NCBI GenBank assembly: GCA_009469665.1
Contig: SSTB01000034.1
Span: 1-7,667 of the forward strand
Reading direction: 5' to 3'
Source: Azonexaceae bacterium
GTDB lineage: Bacteria > Pseudomonadota > Gammaproteobacteria > Burkholderiales > Rhodocyclaceae
DNA: 7,667 nucleotides
A program made the position numbers and the translations under genes. This document shows, one piece after another, positions 1 through 6,160 of this stretch (positions are counted from its first letter, which is position 1; each line of letters opens with the position of its first letter). The notes under the pieces were generated by a model. The model ran no database searches. It was not told the DNA's origin and worked only from the letters and a program-made list of their open reading frames with translations.

Positions 1-956
1 ACCATCAGCAGGAAGGTGATGACCCCCAGGCCGTGGCCCAGCATCCAGTCGGCCAGGGCCTGCGGGATATTCTCGTTGGTCATGATGAAGGAGAACAGCA
101 CGGCGTTGGTGATGATGTAGAGCAGCATCGCCGACATGTTGGCCGAGTTGAGCAGCACCTTGGGCACGTCCTTCAGGCCCATGTCCTTGTAGACAAAGAC
201 CGCGACGATGAAGGCGTACACCGCGCTCATGGCCGCCGCTTCGGTCGGCGTGAAAATGCCGGTGTAGATGCCGCCCATGACCACCACGATGAGGAGCAGG
301 CCCCATACGGACTTGACGAAGGCATCCCAGCGTTGCTTCGCGGTGGCCTTGGGCTGGCGCGGGTAGTTGAATTTCCGCGCCCGGTACCAGGTGACGCCAC
401 CCAGGACGCCGGCGAGTGCCAGCCCGGGGATAACGCCGGCCATGAACAACGCCCCCACCGAGGTGTTGGTGGCCACCGAGTACATCACCATGACGATGGA
501 CGGCGGAATCAGGATGCCCAGTGCACCCGAGGTGGAGATGACCCCCGCCCCGAACTTGTTGGGGAAGCCCGCCTTGACCATGGCCGGCAGCAGGATGGAG
601 CCGATGGCCACCACCGTTGCCGGGCTGGAACCGGATACCGCCGCGAACAGGGCACAGGCCAGCACGCCGGCAAGGCCGAGGCCGCCATACCAGTGGCCGA
701 CCATGGAAGTGGCGAAATTGATCATCCGTTTCGCCACCCCGCCGTGGGTGAGGAAGTTGCCGGCCAGGATGAAGAAGGGGATGGCCATAATCTCGAACTT
801 CTCGATGCCCGTGAAGAGCTTCAGGGCCACCGACTCCAAAGGCACCTGCGTCATGGTGAAGAGGAAGGTCAGCACCGTGAGGCCCAGAGAAATCGAGATG
901 GGCATGCCGGTGAGCATGAGGACGGCCAGCAGGCCGAATATCACCAGGGCGTTCAT
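1..956 (-). CDS. dctM: TRAP transporter large permease DctM (C-terminal end beyond the left edge)
   Basis: This is the large membrane subunit of a tripartite ATP-independent periplasmic (TRAP) transporter. It forms the substrate and Na+ pathway in the inner membrane. Reading leftward from the ATG at 956, 318 codons stay open to the window edge. Family members are about 425 residues, so roughly the last quarter is missing. Visible signatures are the glycine/serine-rich VSGSSPATVVAIGS (107-120), the motif GALGILIPPSIV (144-155) and YTGIFTPTEAAA (231-242), all typical of DctM. Many hydrophobic helices alternate with short loops. The start is supported by AAGGAG (964-969, minus strand) seven bases upstream. 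It overlaps the dctQ stop as ATGA (953-956), which implies translational coupling. Substrate is inferred as C4-dicarboxylate from the neighbouring dctSR genes; other organic acids are possible. Confidence 0.95.
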   Translation of the reverse strand, partial: MNALVIFGLLAVLMLTGMPISISLGLTVLTFLFTMTQVPLESVALKLFTGIEKFEIMAIPFFILAGNFLTHGGVAKRMINFATSMVGHWYGGLGLAGVLACALFAAVSGSSPATVVAIGSILLPAMVKAGFPNKFGAGVISTSGALGILIPPSIVMVMYSVATNTSVGALFMAGVIPGLALAGVLGGVTWYRARKFNYPRQPKATAKQRWDAFVKSVWGLLLIVVVMGGIYTGIFTPTEAAAMSAVYAFIVAVFVYKDMGLKDVPKVLLNSANMSAMLLYIITNAVLFSFIMTNENIPQALADWMLGHGLGVITFLLM

Positions 957-1735
957 TGCTGGTCTCCTTGCTTGTTTTCAGGATGGCGACGCTCCGAATG
1001 CTTGCGCCTGTCCTCATCGACGACCATCTCCCACTGGCGCCGGTCTTCCCCGCTGCGCCGTTCGCCGACCATGGGATGCTTGAGGTCGTGCATGTGGAGG
1101 TTGTCGTCCATGGAGTAGACGTCCACATCCACCGGCGGCACTTCGTCTTCCAGACCGTCGACGTGGCCGTGGTCGTGGTGGGGCAGTTCTCCGGTACGAA
1201 TGAAGGCCACGGCAACCTGGAGGAAGCGGAAGCACATCAGCGAGGAGCCGAGAGGAATGGCGCTATAGACAATCCAGGTCGGCCACTCCAGGTCAGGAGT
1301 GGTGGGGCCTTCGGGAACGTCGCCGGGGTCTAGGCCGAGGAACTTGAAAATGGCGTAGTGGGCGCCGTTCTCCCAGACGAAGTGTCCGCCGAGGGTCGCC
1401 ACCACGCCGGTGAAGAGCGCTCCGGCCAGCAGGCCGAAGACGATGAACTTGGCTCGATTGCTGTCGTTGAGTCGATTGATGAGGACATCGACGCCGACGT
1501 GGATGCCGGTGCGCACACCGTAGGCGGCGCCGAATTTGGCCATCCACACGAACATGATGATGCATAACTCCTGAGCCCAGCTGAAATTGAGGCTCAGCAG
1601 CCAGTCCTGCAATCCGGGAATGTTGACCCCGGCCAGGTAGCGGTGGGCCACCGACGCGAAGATGATGATGGTCGCCGCCCCCATGAGGAAGGTGACCAGC
1701 AACTCTTCAAGGTGATTGAGCGCCTTGTTGATCAT
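953..1735 (-). CDS. dctQ: TRAP transporter small permease DctQ with a long charged C-terminal tail
   Basis: This is the small four-helix membrane subunit of the TRAP transporter, 260 residues, which partners with DctM. Hydrophobic segments lie at about 13-33, 53-75, 96-118 and 152-178. The stretch SWAQELCIIMFVWMAKFGAA (52-71), followed by YGVRTGIHVGVDVL, is the recognisable family core. Two things are odd. The loop between helices 3 and 4 is long and rich in proline and acidic residues. After helix 4 there is a hydrophilic tail of about 80 residues (181-260) with a histidine cluster HHDHGH (186-191), an acidic stretch and four Arg-Arg pairs near the end (226-227, 232-233, 243-244, 249-250). 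Many DctQ proteins end shortly after helix 4. In the usual topology the tail would be cytoplasmic. The ribosome site is weak (GGGA about 11 bases upstream). The gene is cotranscribed with dctP across an 80-base gap and overlaps dctM by four bases. Confidence 0.93.
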   Translation of the reverse strand: MINKALNHLEELLVTFLMGAATIIIFASVAHRYLAGVNIPGLQDWLLSLNFSWAQELCIIMFVWMAKFGAAYGVRTGIHVGVDVLINRLNDSNRAKFIVFGLLAGALFTGVVATLGGHFVWENGAHYAIFKFLGLDPGDVPEGPTTPDLEWPTWIVYSAIPLGSSLMCFRFLQVAVAFIRTGELPHHDHGHVDGLEDEVPPVDVDVYSMDDNLHMHDLKHPMVGERRSGEDRRQWEMVVDEDRRKHSERRHPENKQGDQQ

Positions 1736-1758
1736 GATTTATCGCATTCCCGGTTGGG

Positions 1759-1781
1759 CTCCGCCGGACCAGCCGGCGGAG
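1759..1781 (-). other. GC-rich stem-loop between dctP and dctQ
   Basis: A perfect 9-bp inverted repeat (1759-1767 with 1773-1781) with a 5-base loop lies in the gap between dctP and dctQ. The transcript that follows it (CCCAACCGGG, minus strand) has no U-tract, so it is not a standard intrinsic terminator. Such hairpins after a binding-protein gene usually protect the upstream mRNA from 3' decay or cause partial termination, giving more binding protein than membrane subunits. That role is inferred. A second, weaker inverted repeat (5-bp arms, 1792-1796 with 1801-1805) lies nearer the dctP stop. Confidence 0.7.
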
Positions 1782-1815
1782 GGGTGATGAACGGAATTCG
1801 TTCCGAAAGTCGCGA

Positions 1816-2820
1816 TCAGAGGGAATTCGGATCGAAACCGGTTTCCTTGTACACCGACTGGATGATCTCCTTGCCGATGCGGGATTCCATCTTCTGGTGC
1901 ACGGGAACCAAAGCCTTCTTGAAGGCCATGCGCTCTTCCTTGGTCGGCGCGTAGACCGTGGTCTTGCCGCTCTTCTTCACCGATTCGAGATCGTGATCGT
2001 TCTGCTCCTTGGCGATTTTGTTGGCGTACACAGTCGCTTCCTTCATGGCCGTCTCGAGCTGGCCGCGCACGTCGGCGGGCAGACCGTCCCAGAACTTCTT
2101 GTTCACGATGACCGCATAGCCGAGATAGCCGTGATCGGTCAGGGTGAGGAATTTCTGCACTTCATGCATCTTCTGGGTGTAGAGATTGGAGATCGGGTTC
2201 TCGGTCCCGTCGACCACGCCGGTCTGCAGAGCCTGGTACACCTCGGAGAAGGCCATGACCTGAGGCAGGGCGCCGAGGGTCCGCATTTCCTCCTCGAGCA
2301 CCTTGGACGACTGGATGCGCATCTTCTTGCCCTTCAGATCGGCGGGCGTCTTGATGGGGGTGTTCGCGGAGAAGGACTTGAAGCCGTTGTCCCAGTAGGC
2401 GAGCCCCTTGATGCCCTTGGGCTCCAGCTTGGTTAGCAGTTGCTGGCCGACGGCGCCCTGGGTGACTTTGTGCAGTTCGTTGTAGTCGTCAAAAATGTAG
2501 GGCAGGTCGAAAACCTCGAATTCCTTCACGCCCAGGGGACCGAACTTGGCCAGGGACGGTGCCAGCATCTGAACGGCTCCCAATTGCAGGGCTTCCAGTT
2601 CTTCCTTGTCCTTGTACAGGGTGGAGTTGGCGTAGACCTCGACCTTGACCTTGCCCTTGGTCAGCTCGTCCGCTTTCTTGGCGAAGAAATTGGCAGCCAG
2701 GCCCTTGGGGGTGTCCTGGGCCACCACATGGCTGAACTTGATGACGATGGGCGAATCCGCCAGCGCGGCGGCGGAAAAGGCGGCCATCACGAGGCCGGCC
2801 AGCAGCTTGGAAAATTTCAT
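1816..2820 (-). CDS. dctP: TRAP transporter periplasmic solute-binding protein DctP
   Basis: This is the periplasmic binding protein of the TRAP system, 334 residues, a usual length for the DctP family. It captures the substrate and delivers it to DctQM. Residues 1-21 are a Sec signal peptide: basic start, hydrophobic core and a likely cut after ALA at 19-21. KIKMR-type binding-site sequence appears as GKKMRIQ with R168, the family's conserved carboxylate-binding arginine. The signature YQALQTGVVDGTENP follows at 195-209. IKFSHVVAQDTPKG (27-40) is also typical of C4-dicarboxylate binders. The frame is open further upstream, but the start at 2820 is chosen because the signal peptide begins there and GGAGGAG lies just before it. 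It is the first gene of dctPQM and diverges from dctS. Its expression is probably activated by DctR. Confidence 0.96.
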   Translation of the reverse strand: MKFSKLLAGLVMAAFSAAALADSPIVIKFSHVVAQDTPKGLAANFFAKKADELTKGKVKVEVYANSTLYKDKEELEALQLGAVQMLAPSLAKFGPLGVKEFEVFDLPYIFDDYNELHKVTQGAVGQQLLTKLEPKGIKGLAYWDNGFKSFSANTPIKTPADLKGKKMRIQSSKVLEEEMRTLGALPQVMAFSEVYQALQTGVVDGTENPISNLYTQKMHEVQKFLTLTDHGYLGYAVIVNKKFWDGLPADVRGQLETAMKEATVYANKIAKEQNDHDLESVKKSGKTTVYAPTKEERMAFKKALVPVHQKMESRIGKEIIQSVYKETGFDPNSL

Positions 2821-2828
2821 GGACTCCT
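2821..2828 (-). promoter_or_regulatory. Strong ribosome binding site of dctP
   Basis: Read on the minus strand, CGGAGGAGTCC directly precedes the ATG at 2820, giving a purine-rich Shine-Dalgarno sequence (GGAGGAG) about three to six bases from the start. It fixes the start at MKFSKLL and excludes the longer open frame that would add about 120 residues before the signal peptide. Confidence 0.8.
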
Positions 2829-2871
2829 CCGTTATTGAAAACTCGCCCCCACCTTGGCGGCGAATGGAGTC

Positions 2872-2900
2872 AGTATGGTCACGGGCCGCCCCTGGGGAAA
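2872..2900 (-). promoter_or_regulatory. Candidate dctP promoter (weak -35, 17-base spacer, -10)
   Basis: On the minus strand TTTCCC (2895-2900) and CATACT (2872-2877) are separated by exactly 17 bases. The -10 matches four of six consensus positions and the -35 only three of six, which is what an activator-dependent sigma-70 promoter looks like. Transcription would start near 2865, leaving a leader of about 45 bases. I see no sigma-54 element (GG and GC boxes), in keeping with a FixJ-type rather than NtrC-type regulator in this locus. This is a pattern match only. Confidence 0.4.
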
Positions 2901-2901
2901 T

Positions 2902-2915
2902 TGTGGATATCCACA
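2902..2915. promoter_or_regulatory. Perfect 14-bp palindrome, candidate DctR operator
   Basis: TGTGGATATCCACA is a perfect dyad in the gap between the divergent dctP and dctS genes. It abuts the candidate -35 of dctP, and its centre lies about 43 bases upstream of the inferred transcription start. That spacing is used by many LuxR/NarL-family activators that touch RNA polymerase. The only obvious local candidate to bind it is the DctR protein encoded here. Binding is inferred; no operator consensus is claimed. Confidence 0.5.
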
Positions 2916-2961
2916 GTCCCGCGCCTCCGTGTGCCGCTCCGGCCCGGTGTACCATCCCGGC

Positions 2962-3210
2962 ATGAAATCGTCCCCGCACCCCACCCAGTACGCGCGACGC
3001 ATGCGTTGGCTGCTCATGCTGCCCAAGCTGGGCATCGTGTTGCTGCTCGCGGCGGTTCTCGCCCTGCTCTGGTTGCTGCATCGCAACGAGGTGGATGAAG
3101 AACGCAACGCCCTCATCAAGGACGTGCTCTGGCTGGAACAGAATGTGCGCTTCCACCTCACGGGGACCGAGGAGCATCTGCAACAGCTGGCCCTCGAGCT
3201 GGCCTCCTGA
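2962..3210 (+). pseudogene. dctS: N-terminal part of sensor kinase dctS, ended by an in-frame TGA
   Basis: These 82 codons (ATG at 2962, TGA at 3208-3210) encode the start of the DctS sensor: a short basic cytoplasmic stretch, one transmembrane helix (about 17-39, LLMLPKLGIVLLLAAVLALL) and the first helix of a periplasmic sensing domain. They are in the same frame as the large kinase ORF starting at 3226, with only the TGA and five codons (PAGRQ) between. Read through, the two parts make one protein of about 660 residues, the normal size and layout for DctS. So this is best seen as the front of one gene interrupted by a nonsense codon, not a separate small gene. No strong ribosome site precedes the ATG; ATG at 3001 is an alternative start. 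Confidence 0.75.
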
Positions 3211-3225
3211 CCGGCAGGTCGCCAG

Positions 3226-4944
3226 TTGTTCCGCCTGCGGGCGGAAAGTCTGCTACGCAACAACCCCGAACTGAAGCAGATTCTCTGGCTCGATACGGCG
3301 GGACGACCACTGGACGCCCTGCCCTCGGCCCAGCCCTCGGAGGGATCGCCGACTTCCGGTGCACCGTCCCTGAGCCGGGAAGCCTACGAAAACGCCCTGG
3401 GACTAGGAAAGCGCACCTACAGCCAGGTCTACCTCGCGCCCGATCGACGGGGCTATTTCGAAGTCGCCGTTCCCATTTTCGTCGAGGGCAAGGCCGCCGG
3501 GCTCCTGGTCGGGGTCTACCCCGTGGATGCCCTCCTCAAGGAGTTCGTGCCCTGGTGGTTTGCCGAGAAATACCTGGTCCAGGTGGTCGACGACAACGAT
3601 GTGCTCTATGGAGCCAAGTCCAACGTCCAGGGCAAGCCGGGCCAGGCTTACGAACTCCCCCTGGACCCGCCCGGTTACAGCGTCAAGCTGCGGGTACTGG
3701 CCTACCAGAGCAGCGCGGCGGCGCTGCCGCGCCTTCTGGCTGCGGCCATCGTCCTGCTGGCCGCCGGCGTCTTCTGGAGCCTGTGGGCGGTACGCGGCCT
3801 GATGCAGAAGCGTCTGGCCGCCGAGGAAGCCCTGGGCACTGAGCATGCCTTCCGCCAGGCCATGGAAGACTCGCTCACCGTCGGCATGCGGGCGCGGGAT
3901 CTCGAAGGGCGGGTCATCTACGTCAATCCGGCCTTCTGTCACATGACCGGCTTCGCGCCCGAGGAACTGCTCGGCCGCCTGCCGCCCATGCCCTACTGGC
4001 TGCCGGACATGATCGACGAAACCCTGGCCCTGCACCGTGCCGTCCTGGCTGGCGAAGCGCCGGCCGACGGCTTCGAGCTGAGCTTCCGGCGCAAGAATGG
4101 CGAAATCTTTCACGCCCTCATCTACGAAGCCCCCCTGATCGACGCCCGCGGCCACCACACGGGCTGGATGGGCTCGGTCCTGGACATTACCGAGAGAAAG
4201 CGTTCCGAGGAACTGGCGCGCCAGCAGCAGGAAGCACTGCAGTTCACAGCCCGCCTGGTGACCATGGGAGAAATGGCCTCGACCCTGGCCCACGAACTCA
4301 ATCAGCCCTTGTCAGCCATCGCCAGCTACAACGCAGGCTGCCTCAATCTTCTGGAAGACGGCAAGTTCGACGCCGGTGAATTCCGCTACGCCCTGGAGAA
4401 AGTCGGCGTCCAGGCCCAGCGGGCGGGCCGCATCGTGCGCCGGGTGCACGATTTCGTGAAGAAGAGCGAGCCCCGACGTGCCCCGTGCAACCTGGGTGAG
4501 GTCATTGCCGAATGCGTGGGCTTCATCGAAATCGACGCCAGGAAGCGGGAGGTCACGCTGGAAAGCCGGATCGCAGACATCCCCCCCCTCCTCGCGGACC
4601 GGCTGATGCTGGAGCAGGTGCTGCTCAACCTCCTGCGCAACGGCATGGACGCCATGGCGGAAACCCCGCCCGAGCTGAGACACCTCTGTATTTCCGCCAC
4701 CGTCGAAGGTGACGAGGCGGTGGTCCGCGTCGCCGACAATGGCTGCGGCATTTCCGAGGCCGTGCGGGAAAAGCTCTTTACCGCCTTTTTTTCCACCAAA
4801 CCCCAGGGCATGGGGGTGGGGCTGTCGATTTGCCGCTCGATCGTCGAATTCCACCGCGGCCGCCTGTGGGCCGACCCCAACCTGGACTCCCCCACCGGCA
4901 GCGGAACCCACTTCACCTTCACCCTTCCCCTGGAATCCCCATGA
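3226..4944 (+). CDS. dctS: C4-dicarboxylate sensor histidine kinase DctS, main open part
   Basis: This is the membrane sensor kinase of the DctSR system. It should sense external dicarboxylate, autophosphorylate on histidine and pass the phosphate to DctR. Numbered from the TTG at 3226, the 572 residues contain most of a periplasmic sensing domain (1-167), a membrane helix (168-190), a PAS domain (about 206-325, with VNPAFCHMTGF and MGSVLDITERKR), a HisKA helix with phospho-acceptor H356 (ASTLAHELNQPLSAI) and an ATPase domain. The ATPase domain shows an N box (LLNLLRNGMDAM, 466-477), DNGCGI (504-509), an F box (FFSTKP) and QGMGVGLSI (527-535). The first membrane helix lies upstream behind an in-frame TGA (3208-3210). 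TTG at 3226 has only a poor ribosome site, so restart there is doubtful and would yield a kinase with one membrane helix and misplaced topology. Catalytic motifs are all intact, arguing for a recent nonsense change or sequence error. The gene overlaps dctR by four bases. Confidence 0.9.
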   Translation: MFRLRAESLLRNNPELKQILWLDTAGRPLDALPSAQPSEGSPTSGAPSLSREAYENALGLGKRTYSQVYLAPDRRGYFEVAVPIFVEGKAAGLLVGVYPVDALLKEFVPWWFAEKYLVQVVDDNDVLYGAKSNVQGKPGQAYELPLDPPGYSVKLRVLAYQSSAAALPRLLAAAIVLLAAGVFWSLWAVRGLMQKRLAAEEALGTEHAFRQAMEDSLTVGMRARDLEGRVIYVNPAFCHMTGFAPEELLGRLPPMPYWLPDMIDETLALHRAVLAGEAPADGFELSFRRKNGEIFHALIYEAPLIDARGHHTGWMGSVLDITERKRSEELARQQQEALQFTARLVTMGEMASTLAHELNQPLSAIASYNAGCLNLLEDGKFDAGEFRYALEKVGVQAQRAGRIVRRVHDFVKKSEPRRAPCNLGEVIAECVGFIEIDARKREVTLESRIADIPPLLADRLMLEQVLLNLLRNGMDAMAETPPELRHLCISATVEGDEAVVRVADNGCGISEAVREKLFTAFFSTKPQGMGVGLSICRSIVEFHRGRLWADPNLDSPTGSGTHFTFTLPLESP

Positions 4945-5537
4945 GCGAGTTCAAAGCCCACCTGGTGGACGACGACGAGGCCATCCGCGACGCCCTGGCG
5001 TGGCTGCTCAAGTCCCGCGGCATCCCGGCCACCTCCTACCCCTGCGGCGAGGATTTTCTCGCCGCCTGCTCGCCCGCCACCGCCGGCTGCGTCGTCCTCG
5101 ACATGCGCATGCCCGGCCTGAGCGGACTGGATGTCTTCGATTCCTTGATCGGCCGAGGTTCCGACCTGCCCGTCATCTTCCTCACCGGTCATGGTGACGT
5201 GCCGCTGGCCGTCAGCGCCCTCAAACGCGGCGCCTTCGATTTCTTCGAAAAGCCCTTTAACGACAACGAACTCGCCGACCGCATCGGCGAAGCCATGGCA
5301 CACCATGCCCGGGCCCGTGCCGCCAGCGCCAGCGCCGGATCCGTCAATACCCGCCTGGAAAGCCTCACCACGCGGGAGCGCCAGGTGATGGACCTCGTCC
5401 TGGCCGGGAAATACAACAAGGTCATCGCCGACGAACTAGGCATCAGCATGCGTACCGTTGAGGTCCACCGGGCCAATCTCTTCGACAAAATGGGCGTCAA
5501 AACCGCAGTGGAACTCGCCAACCTGCTCAAACTCTGA
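4941..5537 (+). CDS. dctR: C4-dicarboxylate response regulator DctR (FixJ/NarL type)
   Basis: This is a cytoplasmic response regulator of 198 residues, expected to activate dctPQM when phosphorylated by DctS. The receiver domain (about 4-118) has the acidic pocket DDD (10-12), phospho-acceptor D54 in [13 protein letters not shown]82 and K104 (FFEKPF). An alanine-rich linker (about 119-138) leads to a LuxR-type helix-turn-helix (about 141-197) with [15 protein letters not shown] and the recognition region [19 protein letters not shown]. This is FixJ architecture with no AAA+ module, so it does not need sigma-54, unlike DctD. The start at 4941 overlaps the dctS stop as ATGA, so translation is probably coupled. 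The longer open frame from 4830 adds only out-of-frame kinase sequence and is not used. Likely target: the palindrome at 2902-2915. Confidence 0.94.
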   Translation: MSEFKAHLVDDDEAIRDALAWLLKSRGIPATSYPCGEDFLAACSPATAGCVVLDMRMPGLSGLDVFDSLIGRGSDLPVIFLTGHGDVPLAVSALKRGAFDFFEKPFNDNELADRIGEAMAHHARARAASASAGSVNTRLESLTTRERQVMDLVLAGKYNKVIADELGISMRTVEVHRANLFDKMGVKTAVELANLLKL

Positions 5538-5541
5538 CGCT

Positions 5542-5574
5542 GCGGCGGCTCCCTTCCCATCGCCGCGAATTTTC
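5542..5574 (+). terminator. Possible intrinsic terminator after dctR
   Basis: Just past the dctR stop, GCGGCG (5542-5547) pairs with CGCCGC (5561-5566) around a 13-base loop, followed by GAATTTT. The stem is short and the T-run has four bases, so this would be a weak terminator. It lies where the dctSR transcript should end before trxA. The rest of the gap (to 5698) holds no promoter I can defend. Its last 70 bases form a C-rich, G-poor leader. Confidence 0.4.
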
Positions 5575-5698
5575 GCTAGCATTTGCCGACCTTACGGAAA
5601 GTCTCCGGCCTCCGAGGTTCCTCACCCGGCCCTCCCCCAATCCCCGAAGACGCCAATCCCGGTTCCACCCCAGTCCACCCCGATTTCACGAGGCCTTC

Positions 5699-6025
5699 AT
5701 GAGCGAGCACATCCATTACGTCACCGACGACACCTTCGATTCCGAAGTGTTGCAATCCCCCCAGCCCGTGCTGGTGGATTACTGGGCGGAGTGGTGCGGT
5801 CCCTGCAAGATGATCGCCCCCATCCTCGACGAGGTTGCCGCCGAATACGCTGGACGGCTCAAGGTTGCCAAGCTCAACATTGACGACAATCAGGCCACTC
5901 CGGCCAAATTCGGCATCCGTGGCATCCCCACCCTTATGCTGTTCAAGAACGGCAACGTGGAAGCTACCAAGGTCGGCGCCCTGTCCAAGTCCCAGCTCGC
6001 CGCCTTCATTGACAGCAATCTGTAA
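5699..6025 (+). CDS. trxA: Thioredoxin 1
   Basis: This is a small cytoplasmic dithiol reductant of 108 residues, full length for the family. It reduces disulfides in ribonucleotide reductase, PAPS reductase, peroxiredoxins and others, and is itself recycled by thioredoxin reductase. The active site WCGPC (32-36) carries C33 and C36, preceded by VLVDYWAEW. The buried aspartate is D27 (VDYW) and the cis-proline is P77 in GIRGIPTLM. The C-terminal helix LAAFIDSNL is typical. The start is supported by GAGG (5690-5693) five bases upstream of ATG. It sits directly upstream of rho, an arrangement also found in E. coli. Nothing in the sequence suggests a special function beyond the housekeeping one. 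Confidence 0.97.
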   Translation: MSEHIHYVTDDTFDSEVLQSPQPVLVDYWAEWCGPCKMIAPILDEVAAEYAGRLKVAKLNIDDNQATPAKFGIRGIPTLMLFKNGNVEATKVGALSKSQLAAFIDSNL

Positions 6026-6041
6026 TCGCCTTACTCTGCGG

Positions 6042-6071
6042 GCCTGAGGAGCGCGTTCCGCGCCCTCGGGC
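6042..6071 (+). other. Long stem-loop after trxA
   Basis: Starting 16 bases past the trxA stop, 6042-6055 pairs with 6059-6071 to form 13 base pairs, one of them G-U, with a single bulged A at 6050 and a three-base loop TTC. What follows is C-rich with no T-run, so it does not look like an intrinsic terminator. It probably marks and protects the 3' end of trxA mRNA, or leads into the Rho-responsive leader. The function is inferred. Confidence 0.65.
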
Positions 6072-6135
6072 GAACCGCCCCCTCCCCTTCCCCCCACAAC
6101 AAGACGCGCCCCCTGCCCTCCCCGGGCCCCCCCTG
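6072..6135 (+). promoter_or_regulatory. C-rich, G-poor rho leader (candidate rut site)
   Basis: About 60 percent of these bases are C, arranged in runs with few G and little scope for structure in the first half (for example CCGCCCCCTCCCCTTCCCCC). This is the composition Rho prefers for loading on RNA. rho of E. coli is known to be autoregulated by Rho-dependent termination in its leader. The same control is inferred here from sequence alone. No good Shine-Dalgarno sequence precedes the rho ATG at 6161, so initiation is probably modest. I see no separate promoter in the 135-base gap. Confidence 0.45.
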
Positions 6136-6160
6136 CTTTTGGGCGCCACGCACGAATCCC

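Noticed and set aside
33..1118. Long plus-strand ORF (361 codons) opposite dctM and dctQ
   Set aside because: It is antisense to genes with clear family motifs. Its protein is rich in His, Gly, Asp and Arg with no domain, as expected from the opposite strand of GC-rich coding DNA.
1739..1747. Two-codon ORF (ATG CGA TAA) just before the dctQ start
   Set aside because: It could be a tiny leader ORF for reinitiation, but it has no clear ribosome site and such short frames occur often by chance.
1816..3183. DctP extended to 455 residues from an upstream start
   Set aside because: The extra 121 residues precede a normal signal peptide, cross the divergent promoter and overlap dctS. The ribosome site and signal peptide both point to 2820.
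3208..3210. TGA in dctS as a selenocysteine codon
   Set aside because: Sensor kinases of this family are not known as selenoproteins, the position is not a redox site, and no convincing stem-loop follows the codon.
4830..4940. DctR extended by 37 residues at its N-terminus
   Set aside because: The extension is Pro/Arg-rich out-of-frame kinase sequence. The receiver domain starts properly at 4941 with ATGA coupling to dctS.
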